DNA of 64,000 nucleotides from Albugo candida (Eukaryota; Oomycota; Peronosporomycetes; Albuginales; Albuginaceae). This document shows positions 25,144 to 37,600 of this stretch, one piece after another. A program made the translations under genes and the position numbers. Location of the stretch: positions 1 to 64,000 of the forward strand of contig CAJNAR010000005.1 in the NCBI GenBank assembly GCA_905220665.1. Reading direction: 5' to 3'. The number at the start of each line of letters is the position of its first letter. Within the stretch, counting starts at the first letter, position 1. The notes under the pieces were generated by a model. The model was not told the DNA's origin and ran no database searches. It saw nothing but the letters and a program-made list of their open reading frames with translations.

Positions 25144-25431
25144 TGCTCAAATCTGCTTAATTTGTCACGATTAAAACCGATTGTTTTTTCTATAAAAAGA
25201 AAAAGCGACTGCAATCTGCCAGTCTAAAATACAGAGGTAGCCAAATAGAACTCATGAGAGCATATAATTAGCAAGATCAATTAAAAGAAGAGAGTTGAGA
25301 GGATTTGTTGACATGTTCGACGCAAACTGGGTAGAGCAAGCCTCGCTCCAGGTCATTTCCCTTCAACCTTCTTGCAATCTTATTACAGGTACGATTTTGT
25401 AGATCTTGATATATCATGTATACGACGCCAT
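25144..25431. other. Spacer between inverted LTRs
   Basis: 288 bases of AT-rich unique-looking sequence between two LTRs in opposite orientation. No open frame or motif was recognised. Confidence 0.5.
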
Positions 25432-25579
25432 CGTTGGAAGTATTAGAGAATTTGCTTTTTGTTTTCTAGTCGCACTTGGTACTTAGTCTAAACGATTGAT
25501 TAGGATTTTTATTTTCTAAAAATAGAACCTCAGTTTCGGCAAATTTTTCCACGCAACCGTCTTCGCTCACCTGCCAACA
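25432..25579 (+). repeat. 5' LTR of copia B
   Basis: 148 bases. The first base of the terminal TG has changed (CGTTGGAAG); the other end is intact (GCCAACA). Matches the 3' LTR at 31740-31887 along its length. Confidence 0.85.
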
Positions 25580-25593
25580 GGTTATGAGCCCAA
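25580..25593 (+). promoter_or_regulatory. Primer binding site of copia B (tRNA-Met anticodon arm)
   Basis: GGTTATGAGCCCAA immediately follows the LTR, identical to copia A. It is complementary to a tRNA-Met anticodon arm with loop CTCATAA. The gag ATG at 25584 lies inside the site, so in a functional element the primer's anticodon would sit exactly on the start codon. Confidence 0.7.
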
Positions 25594-27394
25594 TGAAGAT
25601 TCCACCAGCCAAGACCATGGAAGAATCCGACGGATCAGATGAGTCGAAGATGGGCCGAATGATACTGCAGGAGACACTCGAAAATCAACTGGACACGATC
25701 GAAACCGAGAGAAGCGTCGGCTCACCCGTACAGCCACTACCCACGCGAACGGGAAGCGTATTTTCTGTACCAAGCAACCAAAGACAGGGTTTTGACAATG
25801 TCATCCCTGGATGCGAAATCGATGCAGCATCGTGAAAGCGGGATGAGGAGAAGCTTTGTCCATGCATGCGATGCAACAAAATGCGCTAACGGGATCAACT
25901 GTGTCAGATTCCCGTCAGCAAGGGATATGAAGCTCGCAATTCAGCCATTCGACGGGAAGAAAACATACTCTGGGCTTGGAGCGCCGTTTACTCAATGGGG
26001 TTATCGTTTCTTGCGACAACTATCGCATGCCCAACAAGCATCCGGCGGGATTTGGAGTGAGGAAGTGAAACTGTACTGCCTAGGCGGCATCTGAGTGGCA
26101 AAGTGCTCTTTTATTACGAGCAGCAACTTCCTCAATGGGTGACACAGTGTCTAGCGTTGAAGAAGTGATGGACCGGATCAACAAAGTGTTTCGGCCCAAT
26201 ATCACCAGAATGCAAGCAGCACGATTTTTTACCGCAAAAAAACGACTAAGCGTTCTTGGAGCGAGCATTATTTATTCCTGTCGGCAGTCAGTGAAGCAGT
26301 CGGTGGGGCAGACGACATGCTCCTCGAAAGCGTTATCAAGTACGCAAAGCCTGATTTCAAACAAGCTCTGATGTCGCGTGTCAACACAATGAGAGAAGAC
26401 ACCAGAAGGCAAGCCGAAGAATTGTGTCAATTTGCCCAGCTTATGGATTCAGACATCAGTGATGCTTCAAGAGAGCCAAAGAAATGGAATCGAGACCGAA
26501 TCGGTGCGATAAGGGAATCCAAGCCGAAAAAGCAAATGAAGTGTTACAGTTGCGGGAAAAGTGGACATATGAACAAGTTGCCGGAAACAGAGCTCCTCCA
26601 GCTACAAATACATCGTCTTAGGGATTGGATGCAAAAGTACTACTCTGGAACAAACGAAGAAAGTATGGATATTAGACAGCGGGTCCAGCAGGCATCTCGT
26701 AACGGATATGAGCATGTTACAACATCGAAAGGAATGCAACGATTCAATTTATATTTCCAAATGGGAAGGAAATGAAGATGGGATGAACAGGATCGGTGAA
26801 TACTGTCGCAACAGTCAACGATTTACCGAGGAATGTTCTCTTGAACGATGTTCAACATTCGGAACACCTCCCTTGGTCATTATCTCGTATGGAAATTTCG
26901 ATGCAAAAGGATGCAAATTGACGTAGCAAGCAGATGTATCGATAGTTGTCCAACAAACTTCTGATGGTACTATCGTGTTCGAAGTAAACATGGTCAAGAA
27001 CGTTCTCGTTATTGAGACAGAAGGTCGAGAATGCGTCTCCAGTTTTATGGATATACTCGCTTCAATTGAGTCCGTGTACAAAGCAAACAAGCAGATGGGG
27101 GGTGTTCTACACTTACATCAACGATTTGGTCATCTGAACTACGATACTGTTGAGCGTGTAGCAAAGCTTAGCGGAATCAGGGATCGAGATTGATGACCAC
27201 CGGCGATTGAAATGCATTACTTGTGCGGAAAGCAAGCAAACAAAGAACAAACAGGCTCGGAAGGATACCGGTATGAACTCACCAACGGAACGAATTGGTG
27301 GAGTTATATGCAGCGATTTGAAGGGCCCGATCACTCCCCAAGACTGACGCGGAAATCGATGTTTGGTCAATTTCATTGACTGCAAATCGAACTA
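25584..27394 (+). pseudogene. Copia B: gag, protease and start of integrase
   Basis: Successive frames are 25584-25835 (gag start), 25792-26094 (PFTQWGYRFLRQLSHAQQAS), 26135-26371, 26317-26775 (zinc knuckle CYSCGKSGHMNKL, where the last Cys is lost by a small deletion) and 26975-27193 (LHQRFGHLNYDTVERVAKL, GAG-pre-integrase). The integrase N-terminus follows as CAESKQTKNKQARKDTG and ends at VNFID near 27376. Five or more frameshifts relative to copia A make it non-coding. Copia homology ends at 27394, where the MULE terminal repeat starts. Confidence 0.8.
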
Positions 27395-28244
27395 GGGAAT
27401 CGTTTTTCAGCCCCCACCTTTTCTGTAATCAGCCCCCAGCCTTCATAAATTAATGGGAATCGTAGCCTTTGATTGGTTTAAACAAATATAACAGAATAAA
27501 TGATTCAAATTACAGAAATCGTTATCTAGCCAATAAATAGAAAGCGTGGCCTCTGGTTGGTCTGAATAGATGCAACGGAATATATAAAAGTATATATTAA
27601 TCACACTGTTATCTCCTGCAACTTCAACTTCAATTTACTTGTAGGCTTGTTGTCATCTAGAATGGGCTATCCTTGCGCCCATGCTTTTCGTCATCGAGTA
27701 ATACCACTGTCTGTTAATGATTTTGATCAGCATTGGTGGCTGTTACAGCCAGTACCAATTCATAATGAGGCTGGGACCATGTCAATTGGAATTGAAATAA
27801 CATTAAAAACGATTACTGATGAGTATGCGGATACTTCCAATCATCGTAAGCATGTGCTGGTAGACTATATCCTGGCATTCCCAGAGAAATTCGCGATCGT
27901 GTGCAAGTTCGCACGCGTGGTAGGCCATCGAACTTAACGCAGCAACTTCCATCGAAGTTCGAGCATGTTACTGGTGCTTTGATGCTTCTGTGCATCGCCG
28001 AAGATGTCGGAAATGCCAACGGACAGGCCACAATGCCAGAAGCTGCCGACCAGCAGCACTAACAACACCAGCAACACCTGCAGCAGTAGATTTAGATATA
28101 GACTTAGATTAAGTCATACAAAATTGCAGAAATCGAAGCTTTTTTGTGTTTATTTCATTGTATTTATTCCGTTGCATCTATTCAGACCAAACAGAGGTCA
28201 CGCTTTCTAAATTTATAAAGGGTGGAGTCTGGATAACGATTCCC
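27395..28244 (+). mobile_element. Short MULE element: inverted ends around a transposase C-terminus
   Basis: Ends GGGAATCGTT at 27395 and its exact reverse complement at 28235-28244; similarity of the ends extends about 80-160 bases, with internal subrepeats. Between them, frame 27647-27937 encodes a SWIM zinc-finger block (GYPCAHAFRHRVIPLSVNDF; MULE families read C.C.H...G.PL...D) and RGRPSN. After a frameshift comes a CCHC knuckle, CRKCQRTGHNARSC, and a VDLDIDLD tail ending near 28110. The catalytic DDE part is absent, so this is a deletion derivative that would need transposase in trans. An ATG at 27647 and an open 96-codon frame remain. Confidence 0.75.
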
Positions 28245-30385
28245 GTACTTTAATTTTATTTAGGGTATTGATATCCCGACAACTTTTTTTTAATTACAGC
28301 ATGTCTAGTTGAATTATTACTCACAACTTTTTCTTTTTTACTAAATACATAAATAATTTTACATTTCTAACTGATTACATCCATAAATTCCCTAAATTGT
28401 TGCTCCAACAACTTCAATCGAGACTTATTTGTGATTGGCTAATACACAGATATTTTAACTGTGATAGGCTAATACATATGACAATTTCCATTTGACACAT
28501 ATTTCTATTTCTATACGCTGCCTACCAGATTGCAATATGCTTCCCCCACCAGTACATCAAACCTACAACACATTTGAAGAGCTCTTCAAAGCTGTACAAA
28601 GAGTTTGCATTCATTGAAGGCTATGCGTTGGCTATGAAGAGCTCTACCAAAAATCTGCGATACTACATAAAGTGCGACTTAGGAAGGACATACGATACAG
28701 GGTAAAATTTTTAGCACAAAATTTCAGCTCTACTTTTACAAAGTAAAACAGGTCAAACCTTCCTCAGAAGGATCGACAGCGCCAAACTGCCACCAAGTTA
28801 ATTGAATGCCTGTTTTTGCTCTACGAACAATATATTCACGTGATTCAAAATTGAGATTGCTTATAAAAAAGGTCAGCATAGCCATGAAAATCAAAAGATA
28901 TTGCTGGGCATCTAATAGCACGAAGGCTTACTATTACGGCAAAAACAACAATTCAAAGGTGCCTTCAACCTGAAGCTAGACCTAGAGAGGCGAGAAAAGC
29001 TCTTGAACTACAAGATTCATTGAATAGAGCTAGCATGAGGGACATTTACAATGAAAAGGTAAAGTCATGAATCAGTCTCAGAGATTTGTGTACTTGAATA
29101 TGTTAGAATTTTATTTTATTCTAATCATTTCACTTTCCAGGGTAAGATGCGAAATCAGTCCCTCAATGGCAGAACACAAATCGCAGCACTACTTGAGGAA
29201 GTCAAGGAAGACCATTACATCTCTTCAACCAAATGCAGCAATGACAACAATCTGACGCATCTTTTTTTTGCCAATCCAAAGTCCATCAAGTTGACGCGCC
29301 GCTTTCCTCCTGATTTGTTCTTGGACTGCACATACAAGACAAACAAGTATAAAATGCCCTGCTTCATACTGTTGGGTTTACTTGCCTGAATTCAACATTC
29401 TCACCATCCTTTACATTCCTACCGAAGGAGCATCAGGAGTACTACATATGGGCGCTAAACCAGATCAAAAGTATCTATAATGGGGTATCCTCTCGGAAGG
29501 TCATACTCACAGATCGCGAGCTTGCGCTAGTTAAGGCTGTCCAGGAAGTTTTTCCATCAAGCAAGCATTACTTTGACGTTGGCATATTGAAAAAAATGTG
29601 CTGGCAAACTGTAAGGGCAAATTTGGTACTTCAAAATAATGTGATGATTTTATGAGTGATTGGTCACGCGTAAGTAATGTGATGATTTTATGAGTGATTG
29701 GTCACGCGTAAGTAATGTTTCTCATGAAAAAACACAGATTTTATTAGTATCTAATTGTAAGAATCATTCTTACAGTTGCAGAACAGCAGAAACCCTGAAC
29801 TCTTAGCAGCTCGTGGTAAAAGATGAAAATCAAGTATGAATACAAGCCAAATCTATTTTTGTACTTGGAAGAGACATGGCTTGTGCACAAGGAATGATTT
29901 GTAACAGCATGGACAAAGTTTTACCCTCACTTCGGGACTATCAATACATCGAGTTGAAGGAGCACATGCCACAATCAAAAGATGGTTAAAGGTGTCAACA
30001 ATGGATCTACGAGATGTAAGTGTCAAGTTAACTAATTGTCTACAGCAGCAGGAGAGGGAGTTTCGAAAGCAGTTGCAGAAACAGAAACTCGAGCTTACCA
30101 TGATCTAAATGACAGGATATATGATGGTATAGTGCGTAAGGTGTCTTCCTTTGCTCTGAGAAAAATAAAAGATGAAATCAAGGAGGACTTGGCTGGAAAC
30201 AGGGAAGGAACTTGCGCGCATGCTTTCGAAGAAATTTATGGTCTACCCTGCTGGCACTCCCTTTCCAAAAAAATCGAAAATGACCAAACTCTCCAGCCAT
30301 CCGACATCCACCAACAATGGCACCTTTCTCCAGAAATCGAACCAGCAGTCTCAGAGGATGCTGAAGAAGATTCAGAGACTGGTAT
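28245..30385 (+). pseudogene. MULE transposase pseudogene
   Basis: Ordered pieces of a Mutator-like transposase. At 28537 is an N-terminal FAR1/FLYWCH-like stretch (EGYALAMKSSTKNLRYYIKC). At 29147-29389 the first catalytic Asp block reads FANPKSIKLTRRFPPDLFLD, then CTYKTNKYKMP. At about 29415-29560 the second Asp block reads VILTDRELALVKAVQEVFP. At about 29930-30010 is SRVEGAHATIKRWLKVSTMD, and at 30230-30300 the SWIM block GLPCWHSLSKK...SDIHQQWHL. Frame changes and stops occur between blocks; some could be introns, but a 38-base tandem duplication at 29637-29712 and direct fusion to copia sequence at about 30386 show decay. No terminal repeat pair bounds it. Confidence 0.8.
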
Positions 30386-31739
30386 TGGGGAATACCAGCG
30401 AGGCATGCTGACGTACCTAATGCGTACGTGAAGCTACCAAAAGAAAAGAACCTGGACTTGTACTTGTACTTGCACGTGCCTCAAGTAATCGAAATATCGA
30501 TTTTCCAAGCTAGATGAACTCGGTGTTACGGGTCGTGATTATTGGTACTACGATTACATTAGAGTCTGTATGGGTTAAAACAGGCATGACGGCTATGTAG
30601 TCACCTTTTGCATTAAAAGCTGAGCGATGCAAGTTTTAAGCACAGTCTCACTGACTCATGTTTATGTTACGACCAAGACACAAATGGAATTACAGTTTCG
30701 GGGGTATATGTCGACGTATAATGATAACGGGAAAAGTCTCTCGAGAATCGAGCCTACATTTGATAGTATTTCAAGCATTTCAATCAAGAATCACGGACCG
30801 TCAGTAAGTTTCTGGGAATGCGAGTTCGGTACACCGAAGATGATGGATACTCTTTGGATCAGGAACCGTCCATATGCGATTTGATAACGAAAATGGTTCT
30901 AGATGAAGCGCATCCGGTCCTCACGCCTATCGGTCAAGACTACAGCGATAGCACAACATCAAAATTCGGACCGCTTGCAGATGCATTCAGTCAAGTAGGC
31001 AACAATCAAGAAGTTTCAGTCTTTGGCGGGAAGCCTTTTATGGTTTGCGCTTTGCACTGATCCAGACATCAGTCTCGCTTTACACAAGCTGACGAGACGT
31101 AGAATGCACCGACAACAGCCGACTGGGCGTTAGGGGTCATAGTGGTGAAGTATCTCAAGTGTACGAAAAGTCTAAGGCTCTATGTGGGTGGTGAAGTATG
31201 CACCAATCCCAGAGAAGTCAATCTAGAAGCGTTTTCAGATGCTGATCATGCGGCGGATGATGAATCGAGAAAGAGCATATCTGGTACAGCATTTATTTTG
31301 TATGGATGGCGATGAGCTGGTCATGCAAAAAGAAGCACTCAGTGGCATTATCGACGTTGAAAGCGGAGTTCGTAGCAGCATCGAAGTCATTGCAGGAATT
31401 ACTTGGAGCAAGGGAATTATTCAAAGAGTTGAATTTCAAAGTGAAGGAGTCAATGATCTTGTGGATAGATAACCAGGCGGCTATCAGTCAGTTTTTTAGC
31501 GAAGCTACTTCAATCAAGGCTAAGCATATCGACGTCCGATTTAAAGTCGTTAGAGCTAGCATGATTAAACAAATAGCGCGCCAAGGTACGTGCATACAGC
31601 GAAGATGATGGCCAACTTACAGACAAAGGTGTTTTTCCGACACCAAAATTTTCTCAGCCAAGAGAGTTATGGCAGTTACGGGATCGAACGATGAAAGTTG
31701 AAGATGACACAATTTTGAGTGCAACCAGAAAGGAAGGAT
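30386..31739 (+). pseudogene. Copia B: reverse transcriptase remainder and RNase H
   Basis: Homology to copia A resumes with GGGGAATACCAGCGAGG and NAYVK near 30425. The RT middle is heavily degraded (SLYG and YVDD are not readable in one frame; 30700-30720 still matches YVDD...DN). Frame 30818-31060 gives the region around MRVRYTEDDGYSLDQE. Frame 31306-31608 gives RNase H: MSWSCKKKHSVALSTLKAEF, WIDNQAAISQFFSEATSIKA and KHIDVRFKVVR. Many stops. It runs to the polypurine tract before 31740. Confidence 0.8.
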
Positions 31740-31887
31740 TGTTGGAAGAACTTAAGAAGGGCTATAGATTCTAGTGGCACTTGGTACTTACTCTAAACGA
31801 TTGGTTAGGATTTTAATTTTCTAGAAATAAAACCTCAGGATCGGCAATTTTCCTGGAACGCGACCATCGTTCGCTCACCTGCCAACA
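31740..31887 (+). repeat. 3' LTR of copia B
   Basis: 148 bases, TGTTGGAAG...GCCAACA, matching the 5' LTR of the same element and the solo LTR at 24996. It marks the end of the transposon-dense subtelomere. Confidence 0.88.
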
Positions 31888-33429
31888 GAACATTATGTAT
31901 GCGACTGACAGAACAAGAAGTAATTCTGAAGTAATGCAGATTTTGCAACTTTGGCGCTACTACGAATTGATAGATATCGAAGAGGATGAAGTAGATGTAG
32001 ATTTATCGCAGTAGGTATTTTTTGTCTCTATGACAATACCTAAAGCCGGCTTTTCGCTGCTCGGCGTGCACCGAAGAGGTTTTGGGGCAACATTGCGAAG
32101 CTCGTACTACCGATGGAGTTCTTCGCTAGTTAATTTCTAATTCTGATTATCTCGTGCGAACATACTTGCAGGCTACATGAAAGCTATGCAAGTATTCTGT
32201 TCTTCACCGGCATGTAGACAACATAATCGCTGTGGCGCTCTTCCAACGAAGACAGGGCCGCCATTAGATCTATCAAGCTAATTGGTAGTTTGAATCAGGC
32301 CTCAGAATCAGCATGTTGATGGGTTCCTCGCTTCTTTAGAAGCCTACACAGCATTATAGTTCGCTTGCAATAGCATTGAGGCCGAATGGTATACTGCATC
32401 ACCTCACAATCATTCCTATAAGGTTACTTGCAGAGCTCGCTTTTTTTTCTTCTCAGATCGCCACCTACTTATCGTATACCTTCTCCTTCAAGTGGTGCTA
32501 AATTCTTGCAATCGCCAATTTATTTGGAGGATCGAGAGACTGCTGTTAGTTCAAGATTTGTTCGCTTGTGCCCCGACATTTTTTTGCGCGGTATGAGGAT
32601 AAATTTAATGGGATAGTGCATGACTAGCTTTGATCTTATGAGTGAAGTCTCGTGCACATTTTCATTTACGAAGTGAAATCTATCGTACGGTTAGGGTGTA
32701 CTTGCTCAATCGAAGCCAAGTTGCGGCATGTCAGTTATCGAAATATATTGATTCAATATGCTATTACTTACCTTCATTTTCATGAGCCCTTACTTATCTA
32801 GAAATGACAATATGAATGCCATAAGTCATACACGTGAATGCCTGAAAAGTCCTTTTCATTCTCAGACAAAATGGGCAGCTTAAGATCACATCATGCAAAG
32901 TAGCAGAGAAAAGCGGTTCAAGCAACTGGTTGATGGGTAACAGAACATGTTTTTTTCATTTTATTTTTTATCCACCCACCTGATCCAGACAAAGTTCTTT
33001 CTTTTGCGCGTAGCTGTGATTCATCTCCTTGCGCTTGAGTCCCTATTCTTGTTCATTAGGTATTTCAACTATTTCGAGAGATGTATTATATTGAGGATGG
33101 CTCAATGGAGGTTGCGGAACTCTTTTATTAAGTTCTTGGGTAAGCAGTTTAACGCTGTAGTAGGAGCATACTCTAGCCTGGATTCCTTGAATGACGCCGT
33201 TCTTTTCAGCAGTCTACGACCCTATTGAATTTGCTGCTGTCTGGTTAGCACGTACAAGTGAAGAAACGGCATCAAATATGCAAAAGACCTTCCGGTAGAT
33301 TCGGGCAGGGACATTTATGTCTATTGTTGGCTTAGCGAAACAAAGAGTACGAGTGTAGTACAAAAGGAGCAAGAGAATCAGAATTATTTGCTATCTGCAT
33401 TTATCCTCGGGTAATATTTTCCGGGCGTC
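31888..33429. other. Gene-free stretch at the subtelomere/gene border
   Basis: Short open frames only. No transposon motif was recognised. It separates the last copia LTR from the 3' end of the first intact host gene. Confidence 0.5.
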
Positions 33430-34605
33430 TTACTGAGCGCAAACCGGTTGTTGCTCTTGTGATTGGTACTTTTCAAGCAGAGAAATTACTCTTTTTTTGA
33501 AATTACTTTTCGATTGATCTGGGTCATCGTTGATCGCTGTATATACTTGGTGCTGGTATAGTATTTCATCTTCGTTGAATTTTTCGTCTTTCTCAATACG
33601 TTCTCTTTGATTTTTTATGTCCTTTTCTGCTTGAGTCTTATCTTTTCGAACAGAAACTTTCATTGAATCCCAATTAGTTGTTTCAGTTGCGTGTGGATCA
33701 GCCTTTACAACCTTGACGGTATAGTACATCAAATCTTCTTTCTTCCTCAAATCGGGATGAAACATGAGCATTGTAGCCAAAATGTCGGACGGGCAGAATT
33801 GAATGCCTCCCTTGATTCCATCTGCAATATCTCTAAGCTCTTGACGACTAGAACGTTCCAACAAAGCCTTTAGCTCCTGGTCCCATTGCTTTTGTCTTTT
33901 GATCAGACCTTTGAAAAGATCATTGCGTTCCATGTGTTCGGTGAAGAATTCTACAAGTTTCGGAAAAGTCTCTTTGGCCATACCGCCAGGATATTTGCTC
34001 ACCAGGCCAGAAGATATGTGAATTTTATTTTCTAGTGCTGTTAAATTCATAAACTTCATAGTGTGTTCCGGGTCTCGGTATAGGTTATAATCGGCAGCAT
34101 AACTGTCAGGATCCCAGCCGCCAGACCAATAAATTTCGAGAATATTATCAAATTTAGCTTCGTGCTCTTCTTTTAATTCACACAAAACCATTGAAAGGCT
34201 CCTAAGAGGAGCAAGAATCAAGATATAGAACTTCATGTCCAAATTCATCAGCTCCGTTTTTAATATCTTATGAGATATTGCATCAATCGTATTAAAGGGT
34301 AGATTTTTGTCATTGTGCGGCGAGTTCGCGCCATCCAATACTTGCAATCTGATTCCTGCAGTTTTAAAAATTTGTTTTATAAATACTCTTTTGTCGTCAT
34401 TGGGCCACACAAGGTTGATTATAACTCCATATGCACAAATAGATTCTACATCCGGAGATTTTGCCATGAGAATAAGTGATAACATATCATCAGGTTCACC
34501 ATCCGTCTCCAATAGGCACTTGCCTTTCTGGCGACATTCGATAAAAGACAGCAGACAAAGTGCCCATACACAAACAAGCTGGAATCGCAGCTTGGAAGGA
34601 ATCAT
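33430..34605 (-). CDS. Secreted nucleoside hydrolase-like protein
   Basis: 391 aa, single exon. Residues 1-24 form a signal peptide (hydrophobic FQLVCVWALCLLSFIEC), so it is predicted secreted. LETDGEPDDMLSLILMA (32-48) matches the calcium-binding Asp cluster of inosine/uridine nucleoside hydrolases (DTDxGxDDAxAL), with the first Asp replaced by Glu33. GGWDPDSYAADYNLYRDPE (162-180) matches the family's GN..PxAEFNxxxDPEAA. CPSDILATMLMFHP (271-284) matches the C-terminal HDxxAxxxxxxP block, but the catalytic His position is Ser273 while the metal-ligand Asp274 is kept. The last ~90 residues are charged and coil-like and are not part of the fold. Family members split nucleosides into base and ribose. 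Secretion plus the altered residues leave open a purine-salvage enzyme, a host-directed protein or a catalytically changed homologue. It is the first intact gene inside the transposon zone. Confidence 0.85.
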   Translation of the reverse strand: MIPSKLRFQLVCVWALCLLSFIECRQKGKCLLETDGEPDDMLSLILMAKSPDVESICAYGVIINLVWPNDDKRVFIKQIFKTAGIRLQVLDGANSPHNDKNLPFNTIDAISHKILKTELMNLDMKFYILILAPLRSLSMVLCELKEEHEAKFDNILEIYWSGGWDPDSYAADYNLYRDPEHTMKFMNLTALENKIHISSGLVSKYPGGMAKETFPKLVEFFTEHMERNDLFKGLIKRQKQWDQELKALLERSSRQELRDIADGIKGGIQFCPSDILATMLMFHPDLRKKEDLMYYTVKVVKADPHATETTNWDSMKVSVRKDKTQAEKDIKNQRERIEKDEKFNEDEILYQHQVYTAINDDPDQSKSNFKKRVISLLEKYQSQEQQPVCAQ

Positions 34606-37600
34606 CGAAGACTAGTGTTTGAGTTTAGGTGGGTTGCGTTCACGATTGCAAAAGTAAAAGTGATAGGCAACTTACCAACTCAATTTTTCACAAACACGTA
34701 CCAGTAAATTTTGCTCGCTTTGTACACGCAATCATTTGCAACGGAATCTAAGGAATCGAATAGCACGACAGTATTACACAAAGATAGAAGCGATGCGCAT
34801 GTGCCATCATAAACCGAATAGTGTGAATCTATATTGTATTTTTTAACGGGAATATTCTCACTATATAATCTATTCCTTCTATAAATGAGCATTTCGCATA
34901 TTTCCTTGCGAATGACGTGATTGACAAAACCAGTAGAATGCTATATATCAGCCCTTTGTTACAGGTCCCGCAATCGAAGATAATATCGTAGCAGAAGGCC
35001 GATTACCGATGTCGGAAATGTATTCTATAAATGTACTTGCAACGTTTCTGTCTTTGACACATTATTCATCCAGCTAACATTTCGACTAGGTTATGTGGTT
35101 TCAGAGTACCCGCTGTACTTCTACCGCCATTTGTCAAAAAGCTATCAAAAGCGCGCATCTCATCTACAACGGGTCCTTGTGCAGCAACGGCGGCGTCCAA
35201 TTCCTGAGTCGCGCTTATCGTCGTAACATTTAAGAAGTGCATTAACGGTGTTTGTCTTCTTTAACGCAAATTTGAATCGTCTGAGCTAGTTGCTTCCTGC
35301 GTGAGATTTGCCGCTAATATCACGCATAATGTCGCACTGGTGTGTTGGCCAGGATATCTAATTTTATCTAATTTTAATAGATCCTCTTCTTGACAGCTTG
35401 CTTGGATCTTTTGTCTGTATATTCTACCTTTGTACACATAAATGTGAGCGCTTCTTTTTCTGATTGAAAGTGGCGTCTTACTTGAATTCAATCCTAGACT
35501 ATAGCTCAAATCATGTCCAACGTCTGAAGTCCTTTACGTGTGCTACTTGAGCAAAGACCGATGCATAGCTTTAAAGTGATACCACATTAGAGATGAAGCG
35601 TCCACGACTACTAAGGAACACAACGATACAATAGACCTTACACACTGCTTACTTTATACGAGAAGAATGAGTCACTCCATCCAAAGTTGAATCGAAACAA
35701 CTAAGGACTCGCATTGTTTACGTAAATACTAGTTTGACGTGTTTCGGAAATTAATTCCGAAGTATTTTTTCGAAAATCGCAAACTGAAAATATCAAAAAA
35801 AGCAAGGCGTGGTAGACAGGTAGTTAAATTACTGGAAACCGGATCTACTGATTGCAGGACGGTAAGTTGAAGACCTCCACTGGTGGAAGGTCACCATCTC
35901 CTGAATAGTCGTAGGTAGTGAAAGGTCGTAGAGAGACATAAGATAGTTGCTAAGGGAGTTCCCAATATAGCTTCTAAACAGCAAGTCTTTGTGTATTATC
36001 TTTTGCATAGTTTCTAATAGAGATGTCATCCATCTGTCGACAATGTTCTGTATCGAGCAGTGCCCGATCGCTGATCTATTTGACCAAACCAGTAATTCGC
36101 CGTATATCTAAGTCGCATACATTGACGGAAAGCGTACAAGGCCTGACTGGTGTCTATACCAGATTTCCTCATTTCTTGTTTTCCAACTTCACTGCTTTTA
36201 CTTGTCCAAATACTCCACACGATCTATGTCATAGCTTTTAGATATTGTACTGACTTCTTTGACAGCATCCTATAGCCATCTTTGGAAGTAGAGACAGTTG
36301 TCTACTCCATCCAGCTCCATACGGAAACTTGTATGTGCGCGAATTTGATTGACAATGGCTTCCGAAGCGCTTCGTTTGGTAGAAATACCTGTAAGGACGG
36401 ACTAATTGTTCATAATACTACGTCGTTTCGAGCATAACAATCTTACGCTCCGCTGTCGCCAATATCATCAGCTTCTCGATAGGACGATTTGTTTTTGTGT
36501 CCGTTTCATGATGGCTTGAGATCTTCGTTGATCACAACGTAACTTGATATCCAAGACAATCGCGTTTTGAAGATCTTCTCACCCAGTTTCGATACTGATA
36601 GAGACACGAAGAAAAATTCATTTCTGTTCAACAAAGATCGACAAGAGCCTCCTTACTTTCTTGGACGTCTTCACGAGAGTTATTTATGCATACAATGAAT
36701 TGAAAGTGAATGCTTATCGCTGAATGGAACTCTCAAATGCGGCAAATTTTGTCGTCCAAATAATTTCTCGATGTAAAATTGACAGCAAAGTTTTGTTTGA
36801 CACATGCTTTGGTATGTGCGATGTTCATGCAATAATGACTTGGTATGTTTCGATCGCTATCATATACAGAAGACTTGAGGTCTGTACAAGAACCAACCTT
36901 TTGTGTCGAATGACGTTATTCTCTACGCCATATTATCTGATGCCGCTTCTACCTCATTCAATTTGTGTGATTGCCTATTAGGCGAAGTTTTGTGTCCCCG
37001 TGACTGATAGGGTCCTGTTGTATTGGTTGAGGAAGGATGGGTTGAATCGTTTCGACAGACAATACGTTTAAATCAACACACGATCTATCACAGCCAGATT
37101 TGATGATGAAACGTTTCTAATATGCAGACGAACGTAATTAGACCTAAACAGAGAGGTTTCTTGAGACATAACAAGTCGTTTTGATCATCAGAAACGTTTC
37201 ATTCTGTCTCTAGTCAGCAAACGGGTATATCTTGCTGTCAATTTTGCGAAGGGTGGCGCAACCATATGCAATAGCTGCCTGTGGTTGAGAATTTCACTCT
37301 GCAAATACGGATGATCGTTTTTACCTTGGCAACTGTTTTGATTGTATATGATAAATTTTGCTAGCAAGGAGTAGTGGCCGCTTTACTACATGAAATGTCC
37401 TAAAACTGATGTACTCTCGAAAAAAAGGCACAGTTTAATTGTAGCTTCATACTTGACTGATTTACAGAGTTGGAGCAGAATATTACAAAGCGCAATGGCG
37501 GTCGTGGTACGAACAAACCTCCAACACATGGCGCGCCAAAAACAGAATATCCCAACAGACGCAATTATATATTGACTTGTTGTCAAACCCTGGTCGTAGA

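Larger units (their letters stand above)
25432..31887 (+). mobile_element. Ty1/copia LTR retrotransposon B, carrying MULE sequence
   Basis: Plus-strand sibling of copia A: 5' LTR 25432-25579, primer site, gag, protease, start of integrase to 27394, then ~3 kb of foreign MULE sequence. Copia resumes at about 30386 in the reverse transcriptase, with RNase H and the 3' LTR 31740-31887. Compared with copia A, about 1.09 kb (A positions 19001-20091: integrase core, linker, start of RT) is missing at the insertion. Frameshifts are frequent. The purine tract AGAAAGGAAGGA lies before the 3' LTR. No target duplication was found. Confidence 0.88.
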